From assembly GCA_022790855.1 (NCBI GenBank), contig JAAVYA010000021.1, forward strand, positions 91,070-155,069: DNA of 64,000 nt, written 5' to 3'. This DNA comes from Lachnospiraceae bacterium. GTDB lineage: Bacteria > Bacillota > Clostridia > Lachnospirales > Lachnospiraceae. The notes below the pieces were generated by a model. The model saw nothing but the letters and a program-made list of their open reading frames with translations. It was not told where the DNA came from and did no database searches. A program made the translations under genes and the position numbers. Shown piece after piece: positions 1-7,681 of the stretch (its first letter is position 1; every line of letters starts with the position of its first letter).

Positions 1-2
1 TT

Positions 3-152
3 CATATAAGCTTGGCGGGAAGCGATGGAAAATTGATTGATGTAGATTATGACAGCCTTACGATTGAGATGAAGCGGAGGATTGATTATACATCTATTAC
101 GGTAATAGAAATCAAAATAGATGAGGAACAAAGAAGACGCGAAAGAGAATGA
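3..152 (+). CDS. C-terminal end of an unknown protein (runs in from the left edge)
   Basis: An open frame enters from the window edge and ends at TGA 150-152, giving the last 49 residues of a protein ending in a charged ERREREK-type tail (EEQRRRERE). The reading frame is AT-rich like the next two frames and unlike the genes after 1.1 kb. The stop is followed one base later by an ATG (154), so the next gene is probably translationally coupled. I do not recognise the family. Confidence 0.45.
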   Translation, partial: HISLAGSDGKLIDVDYDSLTIEMKRRIDYTSITVIEIKIDEEQRRRERE

Positions 153-153
153 T

Positions 154-576
154 ATGGAGGCATTGCTCCGGCTTTGTGCTATGAAACATTTTGTAAAACT
201 GAAACAAAGTGTATCTGGATATCAGTTTACAATAGAGGGATATCAGAGTTCTTATGAGAAATTACTGGATCAATTTTCAGAGGAATCAATGTCTTTTACC
301 AATAGTCGTATAGAAGAATATAAAGAAAGTTTAACCGCCTTTTTAGAGTTATTTCAAATATCAAATAAACAGTCGTCAAAGGTGGCATTGCTGGAAAGTT
401 TTTATGTTGTATTTGAAAAAGTGGGAATTAGAAAACCTATTACAGTAAAAACATATAATTGTATTTTAAATAATGAAACATATAAGGCAAATGTGCGGCA
501 AGGTACCGTAAAATTAAAAAGTATGAATGAAAGGTGGAAAACGGTCTATGAAATTTGGTCTGGAGCAGATCATTGA
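154..576 (+). CDS. Hypothetical protein, AT-rich
   Basis: 140-residue frame. I chose the ATG at 154 over an in-frame ATG at 121 because it sits one base after the stop of the preceding frame (TGATATGG), the usual layout for coupled genes. It has no signal peptide, no membrane segment and no motif I can name. The composition is Lys/Glu/Ser-rich with AT-rich codons, unlike the tex and feo genes further on. It may be cargo or debris of an integrated element. Function unknown. Confidence 0.45.
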   Translation: MEALLRLCAMKHFVKLKQSVSGYQFTIEGYQSSYEKLLDQFSEESMSFTNSRIEEYKESLTAFLELFQISNKQSSKVALLESFYVVFEKVGIRKPITVKTYNCILNNETYKANVRQGTVKLKSMNERWKTVYEIWSGADH

Positions 577-637
577 TGTGGTCGAGCGATTAACGGAAGG
601 AAGTCTTCCGCATACAGATACAGTGGTAATTGATTAA
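548..637 (+). CDS. Tiny overlapping frame of 29 residues, possibly a gene fragment
   Basis: ATG at 548 lies inside the end of the previous gene in another frame and runs 29 codons to TAA at 635-637. The peptide (MKFGLEQIIDVVERLTEGSL...) reads like the start of a real protein that is cut short. The next frame begins over its stop, so a frameshift joining the two is possible. Low confidence; it could be chance. Confidence 0.25.
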   Translation: MKFGLEQIIDVVERLTEGSLPHTDTVVID

Positions 638-1106
638 ACAATATGAAAATGGAAGCAGCTGTACGATGAAAGAGAGAAAGCAATGTAAGATTCCGTGTAA
701 AGCATTGAGAAGTTTGCAAAAACAGTATAATGAATTACCAGAGGGGCAGTTTATATTACAGCCAATGGGAGTATGCGGAGCCGAGACAAACAGCAGATTG
801 GCATTACAGTATGACGTATTGAAGATGGAATTTCAGCCGGCAAATGAGAAATATACATACTCCCAAAAGGAAAAAGCGTTTATAGAGACGCACATAAAAA
901 GATTTCGGTTGAATGATCCCAAGTATAGAACACGTCAGTTATGTGATTTTATCAAATCCGTGATTGATAATCAAGGCAAACTTCCACAATATGAGTATAA
1001 TAACTGGATTGTAGAACAATTTCGTGACAGCATCTCAAGCAAATCCCAAGAAGATATCCTGAAAATATGCAAGAGTATCTACTGCATTGTATTTCCCAAA
1101 ATATAG
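630..1106 (+). CDS. Hypothetical protein, possibly frameshifted remnant
   Basis: 158-residue frame opening with TTG at 630, or 146 residues from the ATG at 666. Neither start has a convincing Shine-Dalgarno sequence. The product is basic, with cysteines near the N-terminus, a Tyr/Lys-rich middle and no recognisable domain. It shares the AT-rich style of the first kilobase. Its overlap with the stop of the 29-codon frame suggests a broken longer gene. Function unknown. Confidence 0.35.
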   Translation: MIKQYENGSSCTMKERKQCKIPCKALRSLQKQYNELPEGQFILQPMGVCGAETNSRLALQYDVLKMEFQPANEKYTYSQKEKAFIETHIKRFRLNDPKYRTRQLCDFIKSVIDNQGKLPQYEYNNWIVEQFRDSISSKSQEDILKICKSIYCIVFPKI

Positions 1107-1130
1107 TTGTTCATAAAGTATATGAGCCCA

Positions 1131-1472
1131 CTAAAAAGTTGGATACCCCGATTCCATCTGCTGCAGCAAGTCATTGCAGTATTCCAGATACCCTTCCAAC
1201 CCGCCGAACTGTGCCAGCATATAGACAAAAGAAACCGCTAACACAAGCGCCCCGAGAATTACGCCTGCAATTCCAAGGGCCAGGCCGATTTTAGATTTGC
1301 CGGGCAGGGTCATTTCGCCGCCCTTAGAAAGCAGCGCAAATATAACGGCCAGGGAACCGCAGATAATACTGGTATAAATGCAGCAGCCCGTAGCCAGGCC
1401 AATGATACCTAGAACAAGAGAAGCGGTGGCAAACCCTTGCGCATGTCTCGTTTGATATATGGAATCGTTCAT
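1131..1472 (-). CDS. Small two-TM membrane protein (DUF4190-like)
   Basis: 113 residues from an ATG at 1472 preceded by AGCGGAGG at good spacing. A longer upstream start would lie inside the -35 box and is excluded. A short polar N-terminus (MNDSIYQTRHAQG) is followed by a Gly/Ala/Ile-rich membrane helix with a Cys pair, a short polar loop (LPGKSKIG), a second helix and a soluble tail ending LEGYLEYCNDLLQQMESGYPTF. The SLVLGIIGL and IGLALGIAGVILG repeats are typical of DUF4190-type proteins, whose role is unknown. The gene has its own promoter (1519-1547) and no obvious partner. Confidence 0.7.
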   Translation of the reverse strand: MNDSIYQTRHAQGFATASLVLGIIGLATGCCIYTSIICGSLAVIFALLSKGGEMTLPGKSKIGLALGIAGVILGALVLAVSFVYMLAQFGGLEGYLEYCNDLLQQMESGYPTF

Positions 1473-1518
1473 TGCAAAACCTCCGCTGAAATTCACAGAC
1501 TCATCAAAAACTGTTTCT

Positions 1519-1547
1519 ATTTTAGCATGGGGGCGGTTTTCCTGCAA
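1519..1547 (-). promoter_or_regulatory. Promoter of the small membrane protein
   Basis: Read on the minus strand: TTGCAG (1547-1542), 17-bp spacer, TAAAAT (1524-1519). It lies about 45 bp upstream of the chosen start at 1472. Confidence 0.6.
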
Positions 1548-1751
1548 GAGCTAAGTTTGTGTAATAGGGCGGTTTGTCCGAACTGTGTTAAAAGTTTATG
1601 GTGTTTGATATTAGTAAATGCTAATAACTATTTTATTTCTTGCCCAGATGGTATATAATAAAAACATCTTTTTAAAATTTCCTATGAAATGTATCATATT
1701 TGTTTTCTCTATTTATATTAGGTAAAAAAGAAAAAGGAGTCCGAAAAATCT

Positions 1752-3893
1752 ATGGATATCATTGCAAAATTAGCAGAAGAATTAGGAATACGAAAGGGAC
1801 AGGCCGAGGCTGCGGTGAAATTGATTGACGAAGGAAATACGATCCCTTTCATTTCCAGATACCGCAAAGAAGCTACCGGTTCCCTGAACGATGAAGTACT
1901 GCGGAGCCTATACGAACGATTAAACTATTTGAGGAATCTGGAAGAAAAAAAGCAGCAGGTACTTTCCTCAATTGAAGAGCAGGGAAAGCTGACCAAAGAG
2001 CTTAGGACCCAGATTTTAGCGGCGGAGACTTTGGTAGCTGTGGAGGATCTGTACCGTCCCTATCGTCCCAAACGAAGAACCAGGGCAACCATTGCCAAGG
2101 AAAAAGGGCTGGAACCTCTGGCTAATTTGATTTTACTCCAGATGGTGAACCGTCCCTTAGAGCAGGAGGCGGAAGCATTTTTGAATCCGGAGAAAGAAGT
2201 ACATACCCCCGAAGACGCCATTGCGGGAGCTATGGATATCTTGGCCGAGAGTATTTCCGATGAAGCAGAATACCGGAAATATATCCGGGAAGCAACGGTT
2301 CGGGCCGGAAAAATCATTTCCGCTGCCAAAGATCCCAAAGCGGAGTCCGTGTATGAGATGTATTATGAATTTGAGGAGGGCATTGCCAAGCTGGCTGGCC
2401 ACCGGATTTTGGCGCTGAACCGGGGAGAAGCAGAAAAAGTGCTGACGGTTAAGATCGAAGCCCCCACAGAACAAATTTTGCAGTATCTGGAAAAACAAGT
2501 GCTTATCAAGGATAATCCCTACACGACTCCCGTCTGGAAGGAAATCATAGAGGATAGTTACAAACGTCTCATTGCTCCAGCCATTGAGCGGGAGATTCGA
2601 AGCAGCTTAACTGAGCGAGCGGAAGACGGAGCCATCAAAGTATTCGGGAAAAATTTGGAACAGCTTCTGATGCAGCCGCCCATTGCGGGGCGGGTGGTAT
2701 TGGGATGGGACCCGGCGTTTCGCACCGGATGTAAATTGGCGGTGGTGGATTCCACAGGGAAAGTACTGGACACCACGGTAATTTATCCCACCGCGCCTCA
2801 GAACAAGGTGGAAGAATCCAAGGCCGTATTAAAAAAGCTGATTCAAAAATACGATATTTCCCTGATTTCCGTGGGCAACGGGACGGCTTCCCGGGAGTCG
2901 GAAATGATTATCGTAGATTTGCTGAAGGAAATTCCAAAGCCCATCCAGTATGTAATCGTCAATGAAGCCGGGGCGTCCGTTTATTCCGCCAGCAAATTGG
3001 CCACGGAAGAATTTCCAAACTTTGATGTAGGACAGCGAAGCGCGGCTTCCATTGCAAGACGGCTGCAGGACCCTTTGGCGGAATTGGTTAAAATTGACCC
3101 CAAGTCCATTGGAGTCGGCCAGTACCAGCATGATATGAATCAGAAGAAATTAAGTGAAGCCTTAGGAGGCGTGGTGGAAGACTGCGTGAATAAAGTCGGG
3201 GTGGATTTGAACACCGCTTCCGCTTCCCTGCTGGAATATATCTCCGGCATCAGTAAAGTAATTGCCAAAAATATCGTGGCTTACCGGGAAGAGAACGGCC
3301 GTTTTCTGACCCGGGCCCAGCTTTTGAAAGTGGGAAAACTGGGGCCGAAAGCCTATGAGCAATGCGCCGGATTTATGCGCATTACTGACGGAAAAAATCC
3401 CTTAGACGCCACCAGCGTACATCCGGAAAGCTATGAGGCCACAAAAAAGCTGCTGGAACGGTTGGGTTATGCTCCGGAGGACATCAGAAGCGGGGGATTA
3501 AAAGGCATTTCCAAGAAAATCGGAAACTGTAAAAAGCTGGCGGATGAGCTTCAAGTGGGGGAAATCACCCTTCAAGATATTGTGAAAGAACTGGAGAAGC
3601 CTGCCAGAGATCCAAGAGATGAGATGCCCAGGCCGATTCTGCGCACCGACGTGTTGGAGATGAAAGACTTAACTCCCGGCATGATTTTAAAGGGGACCGT
3701 TCGGAATGTGATTGACTTTGGCGCTTTTGTGGATATTGGCGTCCATCAGGACGGCCTTGTGCATATTTCCCAGATTTGCCAGCGTTTTATTAAGCATCCA
3801 TTGGAAGCCGTCAGCGTAGGTGATGTGGTGGAAGTAAAAGTAATGAGCGTGGATCTCCAGAAAAAAAGGATTCAGTTGACCATGAAGCTGTAA
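1752..3893 (+). CDS. tex: Tex-family RNA-binding transcription accessory protein
   Basis: 713 residues, the normal length for Tex. In order: an N-terminal helical Tex domain (opening MDIIAKLAEELGIRKGQAEA), a YqgF/RNase H-like fold at about 320-450 (GWDPAFRTGCKLAVVD), helix-hairpin-helix motifs at about 490-560 (LLEYISGISKVIAKNIVAYRE) and a C-terminal S1 RNA-binding domain from about 640 (LTPGMILKGTVRNVIDFGAF). Tex proteins bind nucleic acid and affect transcription and stress tolerance; the precise reaction is unsettled. The start has AAAGGAGT upstream. It stands alone and is closed by the hairpin at 3905-3951. Confidence 0.95.
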   Translation: MDIIAKLAEELGIRKGQAEAAVKLIDEGNTIPFISRYRKEATGSLNDEVLRSLYERLNYLRNLEEKKQQVLSSIEEQGKLTKELRTQILAAETLVAVEDLYRPYRPKRRTRATIAKEKGLEPLANLILLQMVNRPLEQEAEAFLNPEKEVHTPEDAIAGAMDILAESISDEAEYRKYIREATVRAGKIISAAKDPKAESVYEMYYEFEEGIAKLAGHRILALNRGEAEKVLTVKIEAPTEQILQYLEKQVLIKDNPYTTPVWKEIIEDSYKRLIAPAIEREIRSSLTERAEDGAIKVFGKNLEQLLMQPPIAGRVVLGWDPAFRTGCKLAVVDSTGKVLDTTVIYPTAPQNKVEESKAVLKKLIQKYDISLISVGNGTASRESEMIIVDLLKEIPKPIQYVIVNEAGASVYSASKLATEEFPNFDVGQRSAASIARRLQDPLAELVKIDPKSIGVGQYQHDMNQKKLSEALGGVVEDCVNKVGVDLNTASASLLEYISGISKVIAKNIVAYREENGRFLTRAQLLKVGKLGPKAYEQCAGFMRITDGKNPLDATSVHPESYEATKKLLERLGYAPEDIRSGGLKGISKKIGNCKKLADELQVGEITLQDIVKELEKPARDPRDEMPRPILRTDVLEMKDLTPGMILKGTVRNVIDFGAFVDIGVHQDGLVHISQICQRFIKHPLEAVSVGDVVEVKVMSVDLQKKRIQLTMKL

Positions 3894-3904
3894 AAAATGC
3901 TTTC

Positions 3905-3951
3905 AAAGAGACTGCTGCAAAATGCTAACAGTATTTTGCAGGAGCCTCTTT
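3905..3951. terminator. Bidirectional terminator between tex and the DtxR-type gene
   Basis: CTGCAAAATGC (3915-3925), 5-nt loop, GTATTTTGCAG (3931-3941), extended outward by AAAGAG/CTCTTT. It lies between two convergent genes and is T-rich on either reading. Confidence 0.7.
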
Positions 3952-3956
3952 CTGCG

Positions 3957-4328
3957 TTAGGAACTTTTCAGAACATGCCGCTTCATGGCGTCAAAACTCT
4001 GTTGGCTGATCACATGTTCCATTTTGCAGGCGTCTTCGGCCGCCGTTTTCTCATCTACCCCAAGGCTTACCAGCCATGAGGTTAGCAGCTCATGGCGTTC
4101 CAGTATCATGTTCGCAATGGCTCCGCCTTCTTCTGTAAGAGTAATAAATCCGGATTTGTTTACCAGAATATAATTTCGTTCCCGCAGGTTCTTCATGGCA
4201 ACGCTGACGCTGGATTTCTTAAAACCCAACTCTTCCGAAATATCCACGGCCCGGACAACCGGGAGCTTTTTGCTTAATATTAAAATGGTCTCTAAATAAT
4301 TTTCAGCAGATTCATTGATATGTGTCAA
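3957..4328 (-). CDS. DtxR/MntR-family metal-dependent regulator
   Basis: 123 residues opening MTHINESAENYLETI, the standard start of DtxR/MntR winged-helix repressors. The HTH region is at about 22-60 (VRAVDISEELGFKKSSVSVAMKNL) and a metal-binding dimerisation helix region follows (RHELLTSWLVSLGVDEKTAAEDACKMEHVIS). It ends without the C-terminal SH3-like domain of DtxR/IdeR, so it is the short form. It is divergent from feoA-feoA-feoB across a 218-bp gap, which suggests it senses Fe(II) (or Mn) and controls that operon. The Fur-like palindrome found there complicates this (see findings). Confidence 0.9.
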   Translation of the reverse strand: MTHINESAENYLETILILSKKLPVVRAVDISEELGFKKSSVSVAMKNLRERNYILVNKSGFITLTEEGGAIANMILERHELLTSWLVSLGVDEKTAAEDACKMEHVISQQSFDAMKRHVLKSS

Positions 4329-4415
4329 TTTTCATTCTCCTTATCATCTACAGACTCTGAACAAGCAGGAATAAACCGCTTTCTCAAGCAGAACTGCAAG
4401 GAATCTTATATTCGC

Positions 4416-4444
4416 ATTTTATCATAAGCATCTGGAATTATCAA
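4416..4444 (-). promoter_or_regulatory. Promoter of the DtxR-type regulator
   Basis: Minus strand: TTGATA (4444-4439), 17-bp spacer, TAAAAT (4421-4416), about 88 bp upstream of the start codon. Confidence 0.6.
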
Positions 4445-4471
4445 TGTAAGGAAAGAAGAAAGAAAAAGTTA

Positions 4472-4500
4472 TTGACAAAAAACAGAAGTAAGTATATACT
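4472..4500 (+). promoter_or_regulatory. Promoter of the feo operon
   Basis: Perfect TTGACA (4472-4477), 17-bp spacer, TATACT (4495-4500). The predicted transcript starts near 4507, immediately before the palindrome at 4515-4529. Confidence 0.8.
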
Positions 4501-4514
4501 AACTATAAAGTGAA

Positions 4515-4529
4515 TGAAAATCATTTTCA
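4515..4529. promoter_or_regulatory. Fur-like 7-1-7 operator in the feo leader
   Basis: TGAAAATCATTTTCA is a perfect 7-1-7 palindrome. It matches the Fur 7-1-7 consensus TGATAATNATTATCA at 13 of 15 positions, the two differences being symmetric T-to-A changes. It starts about 15 bp after the -10 box, where a bound repressor would block transcription. Whether Fur or the adjacent DtxR-type protein uses it cannot be told from sequence. Confidence 0.65.
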
Positions 4530-4546
4530 ATAAGGAGGCTGAGTAT

Positions 4547-4756
4547 ATGCCATTATCCATGGTGCGTCCAGGGGAAGCTAATACGATTAAGAAAGTAGGA
4601 GGAAAAGAGGAAACGCGGCGTTTTTTGGAAAAGCTTGGTTTTGTAGATGGCGGGACAGTTACCGTCGTATCTGAAATCGGCGGTAATATGATTGTAAATG
4701 TAAAAGATTCCAGAGTGGCTATCGGAAGAGAGATGGCCAATAAGATTATAGTGTAA
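4547..4756 (+). CDS. feoA: FeoA family protein (first copy)
   Basis: 69 residues, a whole SH3-like FeoA domain. The start at 4547 (MPLSMVRPGEANTI) is preferred over an in-frame ATG at 4514 because AAGGAGG precedes it and the 4514 ATG lies in the operator. The LEKLGFVDGGTVTVVSEIGGNMIVNVKDSRVAIG pattern is typical of FeoA. FeoA is a small cytosolic partner of the ferrous iron transporter FeoB. First gene of the feo operon, 84 bp before the second feoA. Confidence 0.9.
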   Translation: MPLSMVRPGEANTIKKVGGKEETRRFLEKLGFVDGGTVTVVSEIGGNMIVNVKDSRVAIGREMANKIIV

Positions 4757-4840
4757 CTTTGGAACAGAGGGATGTGCGATCATGCCCCTGCAAACGGAGG
4801 GCGGCAGTCAGAAATAGAAGAGATGGAAAGAGGAGGGCAT

Positions 4841-5068
4841 ATGAAGACATTGAAAGAAACAGCTTGCGGACAGACTGTAACGGTGAAAAAACTGTTCGGA
4901 GAAGGGGCGGTCAAAAGGAGAATTATGGATATGGGGATTACGAAAGGAGTAACGATATATGTGAAAAAGGTGGCTCCCCTGGGAGACCCTATCGAGTTGA
5001 CGGTACGTGGGTATGAGCTTTCCCTGCGGAAAGCAGATGCAGAGCTTATTGAAGTGAGTGAAACATGA
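4841..5068 (+). CDS. feoA: FeoA family protein (second copy)
   Basis: 75 residues from ATG 4841 with AGAGGAGG upstream. It begins MKTLKETACGQTVTVKKLFG and has the FeoA pattern RIMDMGITKGVTIYVKKVAPLGDP and a C-terminal LSLRKADAELIEV. It is clearly different from the first copy, so this is not a recent duplication. Tandem distinct FeoA proteins ahead of FeoB are common in Clostridia. It probably acts with FeoB in Fe(II) import. Confidence 0.9.
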   Translation: MKTLKETACGQTVTVKKLFGEGAVKRRIMDMGITKGVTIYVKKVAPLGDPIELTVRGYELSLRKADAELIEVSET

Positions 5069-5164
5069 AGAAATATTTTTTTGTATAGTGGTTAGCTTTA
5101 ACTAATAAAATATAGTCTTTGGTAACATGAGATTATGAGATAAATTAGAAAAAGGAGTGGAAAT

Positions 5165-7354
5165 ATGTCGGTAAAAATAGCATTAGCGGGAAATCCCAAC
5201 TGCGGCAAGACAACGTTATTCAACGCACTTACCGGTTCCAACCAATTTGTGGGAAACTGGCCTGGCGTTACGGTAGAAAAGAAAGAGGGAAATCTGAAAG
5301 GCCATAAAGATGTAACGGTCATTGACCTGCCAGGCATCTATTCACTGTCCCCATATACGCTGGAAGAGGTAGTGGCCAGAAATTATTTGCTACAAGAAGC
5401 GCCGGATGTTATTATGAATATTGTGGATGGGACTAATATTGAGCGGAACCTGTATCTGTCCACCCAGCTTCTGGAGCTGGGGATTCCTATGGTCATGGCG
5501 GTGAACATGGTAGACATATTGGAAAAGAACGGCGATAAGATACATATCGACCAATTAAGTGAGAAAATGGGCTGCCAGGTGGTGGAGATTTCTGCCATAA
5601 AAGGAACCGGAATCCGGACGGCAGCGGAGGCAGCGGTGAAAGCGGCGCAAAAGAACAAAGGGGCTGCAGTCGTTGCCGGGCTTTTTTCAGATGAGACAGA
5701 GCAGGCAATTGCATCTGTGGAAGGAAAGCTAAACGGTCTTGTATCTGAAGAGCAGGTTCGCTTTTTTGCCGTCAAGCTGTTGGAAAAAGACGATAAAATA
5801 GCGGTGCAGCTGCGGCGCCCCATAGATATCAGGGAAGAGATCAAGAGACTGGAGGAATGTATGGACGACGATACCGAGAGTATTATTACCAATGAGCGTT
5901 ACGTTTACATTTCTTCCATAATCAAAGACTGTTGCACAAAAGGGAAAAAGGAACGGCTTTCTACTTCCGATAAAATTGATCGGGTCGTGACAAACCGTAT
6001 TCTGGCTTTACCGATTTTTGCACTGGTTATGGGGTTGGTATACTATATTTCTGTCACCACAGTAGGCGCTTGGGCAACGGATTGGGCCAATGACGGGCTG
6101 TTCGGCGAAGGGTGGCATCTGTTTGGGATAGAAAGCATTGCCGTTCCCGGTATCCCGGTTTTGGCAGAAGCAGGCTTAAGCGCCATTGGCTGCGCCGACT
6201 GGCTTCAGGGGTTGATTTTGGATGGTATCATTGGCGGTGTGGGAGCGGTGCTGGGTTTTGTGCCCCAGATGCTGGTACTGTTTCTCTTTTTGGCTTTTCT
6301 GGAAGCCTGCGGTTATATGGCAAGAATCGCTTTTATCATGGATCGCATTTTTCGCAAATTCGGGCTTTCCGGCAAATCCTTCATTCCGATGCTGATCGGC
6401 ACCGGATGCGGAGTTCCGGGCGTCATGGCTTCCCGTACGATTGAGAACGATAAAGACCGGAAGATGACAATTATGACCACGACCTTTATTCCCTGCGGGG
6501 CAAAGCTGCCTATAATTGCTTTAATTGCAGGGGCATTTTTTAACAACGCATGGTGGGTGGCCTGGAGCGCATTTTTCGTAGGAATTGCAGCCGTCGTCTG
6601 CTCCGGCATTATATTAAAAAAGACAAAAATGTTCGCAGGGGATCCGGCGCCCTTCGTTATGGAACTTCCTGCTTATCATCTTCCCACAGCGGGGAATGTA
6701 TTAAGAAGCATGTGGGAGCGGGGCTGGTCTTTTATCAAAAAAGCAGGTACGATCATCCTTTTGTCTGCCATTGTATTGTGGTTTTTACAGGGATTTGGCT
6801 GGGTGGACGGCAGCTTTACCATGTTGGAAGCAGAGCAGCTTGATGACAGTATCCTAGCTGCTATCGGAAGTGTGATCGCGCCGATTTTTGCTCCCTTGGG
6901 CTGGGGAGACTGGAAAATGGCAGTTGCAGCAGTCACTGGGCTGATTGCAAAGGAAAACGTTGTTACCACCTTCGGCGTATTGTTCGGCTTTGGGGAGGTA
7001 GCAGAGGATGGAGCGGAAATCTGGAGTCTTTTAGCTGCAACGATGACGGGAGCGGCCGCATATTCCTTTTTGATATTTAATCTGCTTTGTGCACCCTGCT
7101 TTGCAGCTATGGGAGCGATCAAACGTGAAATGAACAATGCAAAATGGTTCTGGTTTGCTATTGGGTATCAGACTGTTTTAGCTTATCTTGCGTCACTTTG
7201 CGTATATCAAATCGGAAGCTTGTTTATAACGGGAACATTTGGAATCGGTACAGTAGCGGCATTTCTGATTACGGCGGCGTTTATTTATCTTTTGGTAAGG
7301 CCATATAAAGAGAAACGTACATGGGGGATTACAATGAAACAGATGGCAAAATAA
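5165..7354 (+). CDS. feoB: Ferrous iron transporter FeoB
   Basis: 729 residues. The N-terminal G domain shows G1 GNPNCGKTT, G3 DLPG and G4 NMVD. A helical spacer (GDI-like) follows at about 170-260, then the polytopic FeoB core with two Gate-type motifs (MLVLFLFLAFLEACGYMARIAF and FIPMLIGTGCGVPGVMASR). It imports Fe(II) across the cytoplasmic membrane. AAAGGAGTGG precedes the start. It sits 96 bp after the second feoA and 38 bp before the Cys-rich helper. Confidence 0.97.
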   Translation: MSVKIALAGNPNCGKTTLFNALTGSNQFVGNWPGVTVEKKEGNLKGHKDVTVIDLPGIYSLSPYTLEEVVARNYLLQEAPDVIMNIVDGTNIERNLYLSTQLLELGIPMVMAVNMVDILEKNGDKIHIDQLSEKMGCQVVEISAIKGTGIRTAAEAAVKAAQKNKGAAVVAGLFSDETEQAIASVEGKLNGLVSEEQVRFFAVKLLEKDDKIAVQLRRPIDIREEIKRLEECMDDDTESIITNERYVYISSIIKDCCTKGKKERLSTSDKIDRVVTNRILALPIFALVMGLVYYISVTTVGAWATDWANDGLFGEGWHLFGIESIAVPGIPVLAEAGLSAIGCADWLQGLILDGIIGGVGAVLGFVPQMLVLFLFLAFLEACGYMARIAFIMDRIFRKFGLSGKSFIPMLIGTGCGVPGVMASRTIENDKDRKMTIMTTTFIPCGAKLPIIALIAGAFFNNAWWVAWSAFFVGIAAVVCSGIILKKTKMFAGDPAPFVMELPAYHLPTAGNVLRSMWERGWSFIKKAGTIILLSAIVLWFLQGFGWVDGSFTMLEAEQLDDSILAAIGSVIAPIFAPLGWGDWKMAVAAVTGLIAKENVVTTFGVLFGFGEVAEDGAEIWSLLAATMTGAAAYSFLIFNLLCAPCFAAMGAIKREMNNAKWFWFAIGYQTVLAYLASLCVYQIGSLFITGTFGIGTVAAFLITAAFIYLLVRPYKEKRTWGITMKQMAK

Positions 7355-7392
7355 CAGATTTGTGATATCTTGTAATTTAGGAGGAGGCTCCA

Positions 7393-7548
7393 ATGGGAAC
7401 AATGATAATAGGAGTAATATTAGTTGTAGTAATAGGGCTGGTGATTCGCAGTATGGTTCTGGATCGGAAGAATGGGAGAGCCTGCAGTGGAAGCTGTGCA
7501 TCCTGTAAGGGATGCAGCCATAGTGGTTCAGACCAGTTTGAGCATTAA
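7393..7548 (+). CDS. FeoB-associated Cys-rich membrane peptide
   Basis: 51 residues from ATG 7393 with GGAGGAGG upstream. One N-terminal helix (MGTMIIGVILVVVIGLVIRSM) is followed by a basic stretch and a cysteine cluster CSGSCASCKGC. That layout matches the small FeoB-associated Cys-rich proteins seen after feoB in many Firmicutes; some are compared with FeoC. Its biochemical role is not established. Metal handling at the cytosolic mouth of FeoB is a reasonable guess. Confidence 0.8.
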   Translation: MGTMIIGVILVVVIGLVIRSMVLDRKNGRACSGSCASCKGCSHSGSDQFEH

Positions 7549-7600
7549 AAAAGTCACTGGCGGCAGCGGTTAAGCGGCATTGGGCCTTTAAAAAAAGTTC

Positions 7601-7629
7601 TGGTCAACTCCAGCGGAATATAGTATAAT
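7601..7629 (+). promoter_or_regulatory. Promoter of the cell-wall hydrolase gene
   Basis: TGGTCA (7601-7606), 17-bp spacer, TATAAT (7624-7629). Strong -10, imperfect -35; about 50 bp before the start codon. Confidence 0.5.
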
Positions 7630-7681
7630 AATTCATAATTCGACAAATACAAGCAATAAAGGTGCAAAAAGGGACGATAGC

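Noticed and set aside
1437..1658. 73-codon plus-strand frame opposite the small membrane protein
   Set aside because: It overlaps that gene's start and promoter on the other strand, has no ribosome site, and shows no protein-like pattern.
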